Source: Clostridium paraputrificum
GTDB lineage: Bacteria > Bacillota > Clostridia > Clostridiales > Clostridiaceae
NCBI RefSeq assembly: GCF_900447045.1
Contig: NZ_UAWH01000014.1
Span: 363,501-427,500, forward strand
DNA length: 64,000 bases
Direction of reading: 5' to 3'
Under the pieces are notes generated by a model. The model had not been told where the DNA came from. It saw nothing but the letters and a program-made list of their open reading frames with translations, and did not search any database. This document shows positions 18,654 to 27,769 of the stretch, in pieces (position 1 is the stretch's first letter; each line of letters opens with the position of its first letter). The position numbers and the translations under genes are program-made.

Positions 18654-18713
18654 ATTAAAGAGGTAAGTTATTAAAATTTATATAACTTAAAAAAGGGATG
18701 GAGGAGATTAATT

Positions 18714-20009
18714 ATGAAGAAAAAGAAACTTATATCAGCTTTATTACTAGGTTGTATGGCATTTAGCCTTACTGCATGTGGTGGATCTGGAGATGATTCT
18801 AAGAAAGATGAAGCAGCAACTATTTCAGTTCAAGTAGAAGAAGCATGGCTTCCTTATTATGAACAAGTTAAAGAAAGAGTAATGAAAGAACATCCAAATG
18901 CTACTATTAATTTTATTAAAGTAGGTGCATTCGATCATTTAGATGTTATAGATAAGACTGATATAACTAATAAAGATGTAGCTGATGTTTTTGCATTATC
19001 AGCTGATAGACTTTATGACCTAGCTAATAAAAACGTTTTAGCTCCAATGGATGCTAAGGCTATGGCTGAAGAAGTTGGAGGATTTAAAGATTATGACGCA
19101 GGTTTAGGCGGAAATCTTAAAATAGGTGATGAATATTTAGCTTTCCCTTATAATATAGAAACATTAGTGGCTTATGTAAATAAGGGAAATGCAGAAAAAG
19201 CAGGAATAGATTTAACTAAGAATATAGAATTTAATGATTTAGCATTTGGTAAGATGGTAGTTCCAGTTCATGATGCTTGGTATGGAGTAGGATTTACAAA
19301 TTCAGCATCATTTGAATTATTATCAAAGAATGGAGATAAATTAACTACAGATGCTACTAAGGAATGGAAGGACTTAACTGCAGACCAACAAAAGTTATTT
19401 GAATCTTTATACAATTACTGGAAGCCTAATTATGATAATAAAACAGACCTTTGGGATAAAGATGCAGCTTCTGGTTACTTAGATGCTCAATTCTCAGCTG
19501 ATAGTGGAGCAGCTATCAGAATAGATGGTCCTTGGGCAACTACAGGATTATCTGATAAGGTTGGAGCAGATAACCTAGAAGTATTACCACTTTCTCAAAT
19601 TACTGTAAATGGCAAGGCACTTAGCCACTGGAAAGGTGGATGGGGTCTTGGAATAAATGCTAGATGTGAAGAAAACAAAGCTCAAATGGCTCTAGCTGAA
19701 GACTTTATTAAAGAAATTGTTAACCCAGAATATGCTAAAGATTTATTTAATGCTACTGGTAAGATATTAGAAAACGTTGAACCATCAGCTTATGATGGAA
19801 TTGGTGGAATGAATGAAAAAGTTATAAAAGCAACTTATACTTCATATGAAGCATCTATTAATAGACCATTATTCTTAGAATATGGTAAGGTTTGGGATTC
19901 ATGGCAAAATGCATTATTATCTTGGTCAGCTCAAAAGCCAGCTAATGCAGAAGAAGCTTACAAGCAAGTTAAGGCTTCATTCGATGCTATGATGGGAACT
20001 ATAAAATAA
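18714..20009 (+). CDS. Maltodextrin ABC transporter, substrate-binding lipoprotein
   Basis: 431-residue extracytoplasmic binding protein (SBP type 1, MalE-like). The lipoprotein signal MKKKKLISALLLGCMAFSLTAC ends in the LTAC lipobox, with Cys22 as the lipidation site, followed by a GGSGDDSKKDE linker. The sequence reads as a sugar-binding MalE homologue (LAFPYNIETLVAYVNKG, AIRIDGPWATTGL, HWKGGWGLGIN). It should capture maltodextrins at the cell surface for the permeases downstream. GGAGGAG lies before the ATG. A hairpin terminator directly after it probably raises its level over the permease genes, a common arrangement. Confidence 0.92.
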   Translation: MKKKKLISALLLGCMAFSLTACGGSGDDSKKDEAATISVQVEEAWLPYYEQVKERVMKEHPNATINFIKVGAFDHLDVIDKTDITNKDVADVFALSADRLYDLANKNVLAPMDAKAMAEEVGGFKDYDAGLGGNLKIGDEYLAFPYNIETLVAYVNKGNAEKAGIDLTKNIEFNDLAFGKMVVPVHDAWYGVGFTNSASFELLSKNGDKLTTDATKEWKDLTADQQKLFESLYNYWKPNYDNKTDLWDKDAASGYLDAQFSADSGAAIRIDGPWATTGLSDKVGADNLEVLPLSQITVNGKALSHWKGGWGLGINARCEENKAQMALAEDFIKEIVNPEYAKDLFNATGKILENVEPSAYDGIGGMNEKVIKATYTSYEASINRPLFLEYGKVWDSWQNALLSWSAQKPANAEEAYKQVKASFDAMMGTIK

Positions 20010-20025
20010 ATAGTAACTAGTGAAT

Positions 20026-20052
20026 AGAAAAGGAGACTGGTTCTCCTTTTCT
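20026..20052 (+). terminator. Internal terminator/attenuating hairpin after the binding protein gene
   Basis: 11-bp perfect stem AGAAAAGGAGA / TCTCCTTTTCT with a CTGGT loop, but only a poor U-tail. It likely trims or stabilises the transcript, so that the binding protein is made in excess of the permeases. Confidence 0.65.
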
Positions 20053-20072
20053 AACAATTAAGGAGGGAGCAG

Positions 20073-20558
20073 ATGAAAACGACAGTTGAGATGAGCAAAA
20101 AGACATTTTATTTGATAGTAGGATTGTGTGCAGTGATTATTATGATGAATTCAATTGAGAGTTTTATTAAAGCAAAAGATACAGGTTTATTTGAAGCATG
20201 GCTACAAAATCCAAATTTAAATATAGATAAAAGTCAGACGATAAATGAAATGTATTCAATATATTTGACATCATGTTTATCTGTTTTCTTTATAAGAATA
20301 ATAACCCCGATAGCACTAAGTTTAAATAGTTATTTCTCTCTTGTAAAAACAGGAGTTAATAAGCTATTTGTAGCTATATGGATGGTACTAACTATAGGAT
20401 TGTTTTTCTTTACAACTCTTGGAGAAACATACTTTTCAATATTTTTTATAATAAGTATAATTTGCCATATAGGATTACTATGTGTACTAATTTATTTATG
20501 GAAAGATATAAACAAACAAAAGATTATACATATTACACAAAAAACGCAGCAAGCATAA
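20073..20558 (+). CDS. Small membrane protein inside the maltodextrin transporter operon
   Basis: 161-residue protein with four clear hydrophobic helices (about residues 10-28, 65-85, 98-116 and 120-143) and no known domain. The start ATG follows AAGGAGGG. It sits between the binding lipoprotein and the first permease, only 15 bases before the latter, so it is co-transcribed and probably works with the transporter, perhaps in assembly or stability. I do not recognise a function; the family is not one I can name. Confidence 0.75.
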   Translation: MKTTVEMSKKTFYLIVGLCAVIIMMNSIESFIKAKDTGLFEAWLQNPNLNIDKSQTINEMYSIYLTSCLSVFFIRIITPIALSLNSYFSLVKTGVNKLFVAIWMVLTIGLFFFTTLGETYFSIFFIISIICHIGLLCVLIYLWKDINKQKIIHITQKTQQA

Positions 20559-20573
20559 AGGGGGAAGAGAAAT

Positions 20574-22661
20574 TTGAAAAGGTTCAATAAATTTGTATAT
20601 GATAATTTAGATCGTGAATATAAAAGAAAGAATCTTTATTTATATGAAGTAGCTGATCTTCAAGAAAAGATTAAAAATGCAAATGAATCAGAAAAGGTAG
20701 AATTAAAAAATAAATTAAAAGAATTACAAAAAAATAAAAAAGATCATCAATACAATAAAGCCCTTGCTGAATTTAAAAATAGGGAAAAGTTATTTTTAAA
20801 AGAACTTGATGAAAAAGCAAAATCCTATAAATCAGATAATGGTACAAACAATAAAAAAGTAAATGCACTTGAAATAAGACTTTTTAAAGCAAAAGAAAAA
20901 TTAGGATTTTATGAAAAATATATTAATCTAACATATGATGCTGAGTTGATTTATGAACAAAGCAAGGTGGAAATAATACAAATACCACCAGTAATTGAAT
21001 TTGCTAAAGATAGCAAAGAAGAGTTAGATAAGGCACAAAAGGCTTTATCAGAGCTATCAGATGATGATAATAAGAAGTTCCAAGAGGAATATAATAAATT
21101 TAAAGAAGAAGAAAATAGAATTTTAAAAGAAGATATTAAAATAGTTAAATCTAGACATAGTGAAGGCCTAATTTCAGAAAAAGCTGAAGGTGAGGCTATT
21201 AGAAGATTAAAGAGAAGTAAAAAAGATAGAATTTTAGTTAAATCTTTTGAATCTAAAAAAACTTACTACAATGAAATTGTTAAAAATAAGAAGCATGAGT
21301 TAAGTAAGACTCTTAAGCAAAAAATTAATACTGTAAATATAAATGTTGCAGATATTAGAAGAACAGTTCCTGTAGAAGTTGATAAAACTATACCAATAGT
21401 TTCTTATCTTACTGTTTTAATACCAGGACTTGGACAATTAATTAATAAACAATATATAAAATCGATAATAATGTTCTTAGCAACAATATATATATATTTA
21501 ATTGCAATTCCTTATTCACTTGGATTTGGTAATTATAAGGGTGATGGGGTAGCAGGGCTGATAACACTTGCTAAAGGTGCAGGAAAACTTGATAGATCAA
21601 TTATATTTATGGTTGAGGGGATAGTTGCAATTGCATTCTTAGTCATTGCTTTGGTTCTTTTAGTTCTTTCATTCAAAGATGTAAATAAGGTTGAAAAGGA
21701 AGAAATTAAAGGTACTAGAGTAAGGTCATGGTGTGAAACTAGACAAAGTGTTTCAGAAGATGGACTACCTTATCTAGTGTCAATGCCTGCATTAGTTATA
21801 ATTATTTTTATAGTATTTATACCAATAGTAACAACAATTTTGCTTTCAATAACTGGTATGGACCCAGAACATCAAGCAAAATTTGGTTGGGATATAATTA
21901 GTAATTACAAGATGATTGCTCTTGGTGAAGGAATGGCGGGATCAATATTCTGGAAGATCCTTGGATGGACAATTATATGGACCCTAGGAGCAACTACTCT
22001 TGCTATATTTATTGGATTTGCATTAGCATTACTTTTAAATAATGAAAGAATAAAAGGTAAGACGTTCTTTAGGTCAGTATATTTATTACCATGGGCTGTA
22101 CCAGCATTTATTACTATATTATTCTTTAGTATATTGTCTTCTCCAAATGGAGCTTTAACTGAAATATTAAGAGGTGTCTTTGGAGAGGGACTGCAAATTA
22201 AGAATGATCCATTTGTATCAAAGGTAGTTCTTATTTGTATACAAGGTTGGCTTGGAAGTTCATATATTTTCTTACTTGCAACTGGGGTACTTCAATCTAT
22301 AAATAAAGATTTATATGAAGCAGCTGATATCGATGGAGCCTCTTCATTTAAGAAGTTAATAAAAATAACAATTCCATTAGTTTTATTCCAAACAGCTCCA
22401 CTTTTAGTTGGACAATATACATTTAACTTTAATAACTTCTCTAATATATATCTATTTAATAGTGGTGGACCGTTTAATCCAGTAGTTTACGGAAACTTGG
22501 CTGGTGAAACAGATATCTTAATATCTTATATATATAAACTAACTATAGAAAACCAATATCAAGCGTTAGGTGCTGCAATTACTGTAATAATTTCAATTGC
22601 ATTAATGGTTATAGCTTATATAGGATATAGAAACACCGATGCATTTAGAAAGGAGAAGTAA
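20574..22661 (+). CDS. Maltodextrin ABC permease (MalF-like) with long coiled-coil N-terminus
   Basis: 695-residue permease, far longer than the usual ~300-450 of sugar permeases. Residues 1-270 are very charged and heptad-like, a cytoplasmic coiled coil. Residues ~272-375 add membrane helices with the motif IPGLGQLINKQY seen in many clostridial MalF-type proteins. The BPD_transp_1 core runs from ~395; the EAA loop EAADIDGASSFKKLIKITIPL at ~582-602 contacts the ATPase. The start is a TTG at 20574 after GGGGGAAGAG; the frame is open upstream in no useful way. The second permease follows 2 bases later. The extension is unlike any known sensor domain I can name, and could be a regulator docking arm. 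Confidence 0.88.
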   Translation: MKRFNKFVYDNLDREYKRKNLYLYEVADLQEKIKNANESEKVELKNKLKELQKNKKDHQYNKALAEFKNREKLFLKELDEKAKSYKSDNGTNNKKVNALEIRLFKAKEKLGFYEKYINLTYDAELIYEQSKVEIIQIPPVIEFAKDSKEELDKAQKALSELSDDDNKKFQEEYNKFKEEENRILKEDIKIVKSRHSEGLISEKAEGEAIRRLKRSKKDRILVKSFESKKTYYNEIVKNKKHELSKTLKQKINTVNINVADIRRTVPVEVDKTIPIVSYLTVLIPGLGQLINKQYIKSIIMFLATIYIYLIAIPYSLGFGNYKGDGVAGLITLAKGAGKLDRSIIFMVEGIVAIAFLVIALVLLVLSFKDVNKVEKEEIKGTRVRSWCETRQSVSEDGLPYLVSMPALVIIIFIVFIPIVTTILLSITGMDPEHQAKFGWDIISNYKMIALGEGMAGSIFWKILGWTIIWTLGATTLAIFIGFALALLLNNERIKGKTFFRSVYLLPWAVPAFITILFFSILSSPNGALTEILRGVFGEGLQIKNDPFVSKVVLICIQGWLGSSYIFLLATGVLQSINKDLYEAADIDGASSFKKLIKITIPLVLFQTAPLLVGQYTFNFNNFSNIYLFNSGGPFNPVVYGNLAGETDILISYIYKLTIENQYQALGAAITVIISIALMVIAYIGYRNTDAFRKEK

Positions 22662-22663
22662 TT

Positions 22664-23560
22664 ATGAAGATATTTAAAAGTAAAAAGAATGATTTGTATT
22701 TGTCAGATAGACCACCTCTTACTCCTTTAGGTAAATTAGGATTAGGAATAACTTATGCAATATTAATTACGTGGGCATGTATAGTTTTATGGCCAATAGC
22801 ACAAATAATTATTTCATCCTTTAATGGTAAACAAGGAAAGTATTTGATATTAAATGATGGATTTGAATTTAGTTTAAAGCACTTTGATTATTTATTTAAT
22901 AATACTTTATATTTGAAATGGATGGGCAATACACTTTTCATAGGAATAGCCACTGCAATATTAACAGTCGTAGTAATTTCATTTACAGGATATGCATATT
23001 CAAGATATAGATTTAAAGGTAAAAAGGCTTCTCTTATGTCAATAATGCTTATTCAAACAATACCAACATTTGTAGGTATAACAGCATATTTTACTATGTA
23101 CTCTATAATTTCTGATATTACTCCTGTATTTACGCGTCAAATGATGTTAGTTTTAATATACACAGGTGGTGGAATTGCAAGTAATACATTTATTTTAAAA
23201 GGATATTTGGATTCAATTTCAACAGAGCTTGATGATGCGGCAAAGATTGATGGATGTTCAGGAATGCAGATATATAGACTTATAATTATGCCAATAGCAA
23301 AGCCTATGCTTGCAATAACAGCTTTATGGTCATTTATTGGACCATTCATGGACTTCTTATTACCTAAGGTATTATTAACAACACCAGCAGATTATACATT
23401 AGCAGCAGGGTTATTCACTCTAGTTAATGATATTAGAAATATGAATGAACCAGCATTTGCAGCTGGAGGATTACTTACAGCAATTCCAATTGTAATATTA
23501 TTCTTAGTACTTCAAAAACAATTGGTAGCAGGTCTTTCAAATGGTGCAACAAAAGGATAG
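22664..23560 (+). CDS. Maltodextrin ABC permease (MalG-like)
   Basis: 298-residue inner-membrane permease with six helices, the partner of the MalF-like protein. The EAA loop reads ELDDAAKIDGCSGMQIYRLIIMPIAKPM, and SFTGYAYSRYRFKGKKA and the C-terminal QKQLVAGLSNGATKG are typical of MalG proteins. AGGAG lies just before the ATG, overlapping the end of the previous gene. It is followed 12 bases later by the ATPase gene. Confidence 0.92.
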   Translation: MKIFKSKKNDLYLSDRPPLTPLGKLGLGITYAILITWACIVLWPIAQIIISSFNGKQGKYLILNDGFEFSLKHFDYLFNNTLYLKWMGNTLFIGIATAILTVVVISFTGYAYSRYRFKGKKASLMSIMLIQTIPTFVGITAYFTMYSIISDITPVFTRQMMLVLIYTGGGIASNTFILKGYLDSISTELDDAAKIDGCSGMQIYRLIIMPIAKPMLAITALWSFIGPFMDFLLPKVLLTTPADYTLAAGLFTLVNDIRNMNEPAFAAGGLLTAIPIVILFLVLQKQLVAGLSNGATKG

Positions 23561-23572
23561 GAGAGGTGAACG

Positions 23573-24655
23573 ATGAAGGTAACATTAAACAATATAGGTA
23601 AAAAGTATGAAAGTAGGGAAGATTTTACATTAAGAAATATAAATTTAGAGATTGAAGATAAAGATTTTTGTGTAATACTTGGGCCTTCAGGTTGTGGTAA
23701 AACTACATTACTACGTATGATAGCTGGATTAAACTCTGTTACAGAGGGAGATTTAGTATTTGATGATAAAAGAGTAAATAAGGTAGCTTCAAAGGATAGG
23801 GATATTGCGATGGTATTCCAAAGTTACGCCCTTTATCCACATATGACTGTTTATGATAATATGGCATTTTCTTTAAGTATGAGAAAAGAAAGAAAAAATA
23901 TTATAAATGATCGTGTAACAGAAGCAGCAAGATTACTACAAATCGAAGAATATTTACATTGCAAACCATCTGATATATCAGGAGGACAAAGACAACGTGT
24001 TGCCTTAGGTAGAGCTATTGTTAGAAAGCCAAAGGTATTCTTAATGGATGAACCACTTTCTAACCTAGATGCAAAGCTAAGAGAGCATATGAGAGTAGAG
24101 CTTGTTAGAATTCATAAGCAAATGGAAACGACAACTATTTACGTTACTCATGACCAAGTAGAAGCTATGACAATGGCAACAAAAATTGTTCTTATGAATG
24201 ATGGTAAAATACAACAAGTAGGTAAGCCAACTGAATTCTATGAAAAGCCTCAAAATATGTTTGTTGCAAGATTTATAGGATCACCTACTATTAATATGGT
24301 AAAAGGAAAAGTGGTAAAAGGACAGTTTGTTTCTGAAGACAATATAATAAAAATTACACCAAATGAAGCAGATGGAAAAGCTTTAAAAGCTTATGAAGGA
24401 AAAGAGGTATTCCTTGGAATTCGTTCTGAAAGATTCTTAAGTGGAGAATGTGAGGAGCAGTTTGAAGGTATAATAGATGTTATTGAAGTCCTTGGTAAAG
24501 AAAAAACTTTATTTGTAAAACTTAATAGTGGAAAAGATCTAGTGATAACAGTACCAGGACATTATAAATATGAAGTTGGAGAAAAGCACGTATTTGGATT
24601 AGATTCAGAAGCTCTTCATTTCTTTGACGCTGAAACTCAAAATAGAATTAATTAA
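23573..24655 (+). CDS. Sugar ABC transporter ATPase (MsmK/MalK/UgpC type)
   Basis: 360-residue ATPase that energises the permease pair. Walker A is GPSGCGKTT (~38-46), the signature is SGGQRQR, Walker B is VFLMDEPLSNLDAK and the switch His lies in YVTHDQ. The C-terminal ~120 residues form the MOBE/TOBE domain (VFLGIRSERF...) typical of MalK-type ATPases that serve several sugar importers. Since many clostridia use one such ATPase for several importers, it may not be dedicated. GGAGAGG precedes the ATG. The operon ends at the following bidirectional terminator. Confidence 0.94.
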   Translation: MKVTLNNIGKKYESREDFTLRNINLEIEDKDFCVILGPSGCGKTTLLRMIAGLNSVTEGDLVFDDKRVNKVASKDRDIAMVFQSYALYPHMTVYDNMAFSLSMRKERKNIINDRVTEAARLLQIEEYLHCKPSDISGGQRQRVALGRAIVRKPKVFLMDEPLSNLDAKLREHMRVELVRIHKQMETTTIYVTHDQVEAMTMATKIVLMNDGKIQQVGKPTEFYEKPQNMFVARFIGSPTINMVKGKVVKGQFVSEDNIIKITPNEADGKALKAYEGKEVFLGIRSERFLSGECEEQFEGIIDVIEVLGKEKTLFVKLNSGKDLVITVPGHYKYEVGEKHVFGLDSEALHFFDAETQNRIN

Positions 24656-24697
24656 AGTAGAAGGTTATGGTAATTACCATAACCTTCTACTTCTTTT
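24655..24697. terminator. Bidirectional terminator
   Basis: Nearly perfect long palindrome (AGTAGAAGGTTATGGT / ACCATAACCTTCTACT) followed by TTCTTTTTT; on the minus strand it also closes the frameshifted gene that ends inside it. Confidence 0.9.
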
Positions 24698-25354
24698 TTA
24701 TAACAATCATATTAGGATATATCTTTTTTAAACGTTCATCAGGGTAATGCTTGTCCAAAAAGATATCAATATGATTCCTAGTTTTTTTACCATGTGCACG
24801 ACTACTTTGTCTTCTGACTGCAAGAGCAGATATTATTAAATCAATAGTTATAAATATTCCAAAAGTAAATGCTATTAATATAGCAAGTTCAGTTGGAATT
24901 TCATCTATTTTTATTTCTATGTATGGAAGAGTATGTCTTAAAAAAATTAATCCAAGTACTCCCCAATATAAAGCATATAAACCACTTGTTCTACCACCTA
25001 AGTTTAAAGGAGTTTTATTATACTGCCAAGAAATTGTTCCTATAGTTTTTTCTTGTACAAAGGAGCAAATGTATTCAAATATAGCCCCTACAACAGCACT
25101 TACTACAAAAATGATAAAAGCGTTAAAATGTTCTAGTCTATATAAAAGTATTGTAAAACAATTGCACCAAATCCATAAACAGGGCTAAAGGGACCATATA
25201 TAACTCCTTTTCTACTTTCAAAACGACCATTCTTAAGATAACAATATAACATCTCAACAATATATCCTATAAAGGAGCCAATCATAAATATCAAAACTAA
25301 TTTATATAAATCTGTCAAATAAAAAAATGACAACACTTTTTCAAGCATATTCAT
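24687..25354 (-). pseudogene. Frameshifted CmpB-like (PF06541) putative ABC permease gene
   Basis: The minus strand encodes a membrane protein split over two frames. Residues 1-73 from the ATG at 25354 read MNMLEKVLSFFYLTDLY through SRKGVIYGPFSPVYGFGAIVL and then hit a TAG at about 25133. In another frame the family continues: FNAFIIFVVSAVVGAIFEY, SWQYNKTPLNLGGRTSG, then HYPDERLKKIYPNMIV, ending at TAG 24687-24689. One added base restores a ~222-residue protein, the usual length of this family (PF06541, often annotated putative ABC transporter permease, about five helices). The break lies near 25140-25180, in a run of short homopolymers. It is either a recent mutation, an assembly error or, less likely, programmed frameshifting. 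A GGTGG ribosome site lies upstream. Confidence 0.85.
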
Positions 25355-25446
25355 AATGTAATATCACCACCTAACTTTAAAAAAAACTATAGCACTAATT
25401 TTAAAAGATATCAATAATTGGGGTGTATAATGTATTGTTCTAGTAG

Positions 25447-25475
25447 TTGACAAAAAGAGCAGTGAGGAATACAAT
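25447..25475 (+). promoter_or_regulatory. Promoter of the tyrS T-box leader
   Basis: Consensus-like TTGACA, 17-base spacer, TACAAT; start near 25482. The DNA between 25355 and 25447 shows no gene. Confidence 0.75.
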
Positions 25476-25540
25476 ATTTATAATTTAATATTTGCATAAC
25501 GAAGATTTACATTTTATATGTATTTCGGAGTATAAGATAT

Positions 25541-25827
25541 GAAAAGCTAAGATAAGAAGAAGTAGTAATTAGGAACTCTAACAGAAAGTAACCGGATGAT
25601 GAGAGGTGCAAGAAAAACTAATTATGAATACATCTTTGAGCTTCACACCGAATGATATTTAATCTAGTAGGCTGTTGACGGATCCCTGCACACGTTATAG
25701 TGCTAGAGTATTACCAATTATATGGAGTACTTGAAGAGGTAGGCAATGTAAGTTGTCTATAAACTTAAGGTGGTAACACGAAGATTTAATCTCTCGTCCT
25801 TTTGATATAAAGGATGGGAGTTTTTTT
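25541..25827 (+). ncRNA. T-box riboswitch, tyrosine
   Basis: Leader RNA that senses uncharged tRNA-Tyr. The T-box core AGGTGGTAACACG is at ~25769-25781. The specifier region upstream contains GAATACATC, giving UAC, a tyrosine codon. The AGTAGTAATTAGGA AG-bulge region lies near 25560. The terminator stem CTCTCGTCCTTT / AAAGGATGGGAG (25791-25820) ends in a run of T; in its absence the antiterminator pairs with the T-box. Binding of uncharged tRNA-Tyr would allow transcription of the synthetase. Confidence 0.93.
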
Positions 25828-25933
25828 ATTTTCTTTTAATTTATTATCTTAATTTGAAAGTTATCTTTAAAGAGCATTTCAAAGTCTTATAGATTTTGCT
25901 TATATTAAAATTTTAATATAAGGAGAGTTTAAA

Positions 25934-27139
25934 ATGGTTAAAACAGTCGAGGAGCAAATGAAGATTATAAAGAAGGGGGTAGACAAGATAGTTAATGAGG
26001 AAGAGCTTATGAATAAATTAGAGAGAGCTAGCAGGAATAATGAATCGTTAACTATAAAATTAGGATTGGATCCTAGTGCACCAGATATACACTTAGGTCA
26101 TGCTGTTGTTCTTAGAAAGATAAAACAAATGCAAGATTTAGGGCATAATGCTGTAATTGTAATTGGTGACTTTACTGGAAAGATTGGAGATCCAACAGGA
26201 AAAGCTAAGGGAAGAAAAGCTTTATCAGAAGAGGAAGTTCAAAGAAATGCACAAACTTATAAGGAACAGATTTTTAAGATTTTAGATGTAGATAAAACCG
26301 AAGTAAGATTTAATAGTGAATGGTTAGGCAAAATAACTTTTGATAAGGTTATTGAACTAGCATCTACAATAACAGTTGCACGTATGTTAGAGAGAGATGA
26401 TTTTCAAAATAGATACAAAAATAATATTCCAATAGGTGTTCATGAATTCTTTTACCCTTTAATGCAAGCATATGATTCAGTAGAATTAAAAGCTGATATA
26501 GAGTTAGGAGGAACTGACCAAACATTTAATATTTTAATGGGAAGAACATTACAAAAATATATGGGGCAAGAATCTCAGATTGCTATGTTTATGCCTATAT
26601 TAGAAGGATTAGATGGAGTTGAAAAAATGAGTAAAAGTCTGGGAAATTACATTGGAGTGAATGAACCTGCTAATATAATGTTTAAAAAAGTTATGGAAAT
26701 TCCAGATAGTTTAATTATAAAGTATTTTGAACTAGCAACTGATGTTCATCCAGATGAAATAGATAGAATAAAAAAAGATTTAGATAGAGGTAAAAATCCA
26801 AGAGATATAAAATTTGAATTATCTAAGATAATAACAGCCCTATATCATTCAGAATTAGAGGTTAAAGAGGCTATTGAGTTTTATGACTTAGCATTTAGAA
26901 AAAAGGATATACCAGATAATATACCTGAGATAGAATCAGAAAGTAATATATTAATGGATTTGATTCCTATATTAGTGCAGAATAATATTATATCTAGCAA
27001 GAGTGAATTTAAACGACTTATTGCACAAGGTGGAGTAAGAGTAAATCAAGAGAAATTAAATGATATAGATTTTAAGTTAAGTGATAATGATGTAATTAAA
27101 ATAGGGAAGAAAAAGTTCATTAGAGTGAAGATAAAATAG
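25934..27139 (+). CDS. tyrS: Tyrosyl-tRNA synthetase
   Basis: 401-residue class I synthetase that charges tRNA-Tyr. The HIGH-like motif is HLGH (~residue 52-55), the KMSKS motif is EKMSKSLGN, and the binding motif GDFTGKIGDPTGK is present. The C-terminal ~60 residues form an S4 RNA-binding domain (ISSKSEFKRLIAQGGVRVN). The ATG follows AAGGAG. It is the sole gene of its transcript and is controlled by the Tyr T-box just upstream. It is of the TyrZ-like type often seen alongside TyrS in firmicutes, which I cannot decide. Confidence 0.95.
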   Translation: MVKTVEEQMKIIKKGVDKIVNEEELMNKLERASRNNESLTIKLGLDPSAPDIHLGHAVVLRKIKQMQDLGHNAVIVIGDFTGKIGDPTGKAKGRKALSEEEVQRNAQTYKEQIFKILDVDKTEVRFNSEWLGKITFDKVIELASTITVARMLERDDFQNRYKNNIPIGVHEFFYPLMQAYDSVELKADIELGGTDQTFNILMGRTLQKYMGQESQIAMFMPILEGLDGVEKMSKSLGNYIGVNEPANIMFKKVMEIPDSLIIKYFELATDVHPDEIDRIKKDLDRGKNPRDIKFELSKIITALYHSELEVKEAIEFYDLAFRKKDIPDNIPEIESESNILMDLIPILVQNNIISSKSEFKRLIAQGGVRVNQEKLNDIDFKLSDNDVIKIGKKKFIRVKIK

Positions 27140-27140
27140 A

Positions 27141-27168
27141 GTATATGCCTAAATGGCATATCCCTTAT
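27141..27168. terminator. Hairpin between tyrS and the SOD-like gene
   Basis: ATATGCC / GGCATAT stem with a 5-base loop between convergent genes; U-tail weak on the plus side, so a moderate terminator. Confidence 0.55.
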
Positions 27169-27674
27169 TTATAGGGTCTTATTATTCCACAGGCTAACTT
27201 TTTACCAGAATTACCTGCAGGTTGACTTTTTAGGTCATCTGGATTTTCATGTAATATAAAAGATTTTCCAAGAACATCATTAACTGAAAAATAACTTGTA
27301 TAAACAGATAATATACCGATTCCATTAGATGATAATATAGGGGGAAGGTCTCCTGCATGGAAAGGGTGAGGAGAGTTAGTTGGGTTATCATGGCCACCTG
27401 TGCAAGGGAAAGGATTATCAGTTGCACCAAGGCAACAATCACCTTTTTCATGAATGTGAAATCCGTGAAATCTTACTTCTTTTCCTTCAGAATTTTTCAT
27501 AGGTATACCTGTAATATAAGCTTGAATATAGACTCCATTTTCTACTTGAAATAAGAAAATCTTACCCCGTATATTTGGAGCTAAAACTCCTCCTTCTAAA
27601 TTAGCAAAAGCATTAGGTTTAGTAGGATTATAAGATTTGAAAATTGAATTTATAGACAAAGTTAAATTGTCCAA
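27165..27674 (-). CDS. Cu/Zn superoxide dismutase-like protein, without signal peptide
   Basis: 169-residue SodC-family protein. All metal ligands of the family can be seen: HGFHIHEKGDC (Cu His pair), GGHDNPTNSPHPFHAGDLPPI (bridging His, two Zn His and the Zn Asp) and FILHENPDDLKS (last Cu His), then NSGKKLACGII. The cysteines of the intramolecular disulfide (GDCC..., LACGI) are kept. No signal peptide or lipobox is seen, so it would stay in the cytoplasm, unusual for a SodC but found in several clostridia and Bacillus (YojM group). AAGGAGT precedes the ATG. Dismutase activity in a strict anaerobe is not proved; a copper-binding role is the alternative. Confidence 0.88.
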   Translation of the reverse strand: MDNLTLSINSIFKSYNPTKPNAFANLEGGVLAPNIRGKIFLFQVENGVYIQAYITGIPMKNSEGKEVRFHGFHIHEKGDCCLGATDNPFPCTGGHDNPTNSPHPFHAGDLPPILSSNGIGILSVYTSYFSVNDVLGKSFILHENPDDLKSQPAGNSGKKLACGIIRPYK

Positions 27675-27769
27675 TATTAATACTCCTTAAAAATCGATAT
27701 ATAAATAACTTATGATAATAAAGAAATTTAGGTGATATAATATCATTGTTAAAAAGTAAGGAGAAAATT

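Noticed and set aside
24919..25188. 89-residue plus-strand frame in the frameshifted gene region
   Set aside because: The minus strand carries clear family sequence in two frames over the same bases; the plus frame has no such match.
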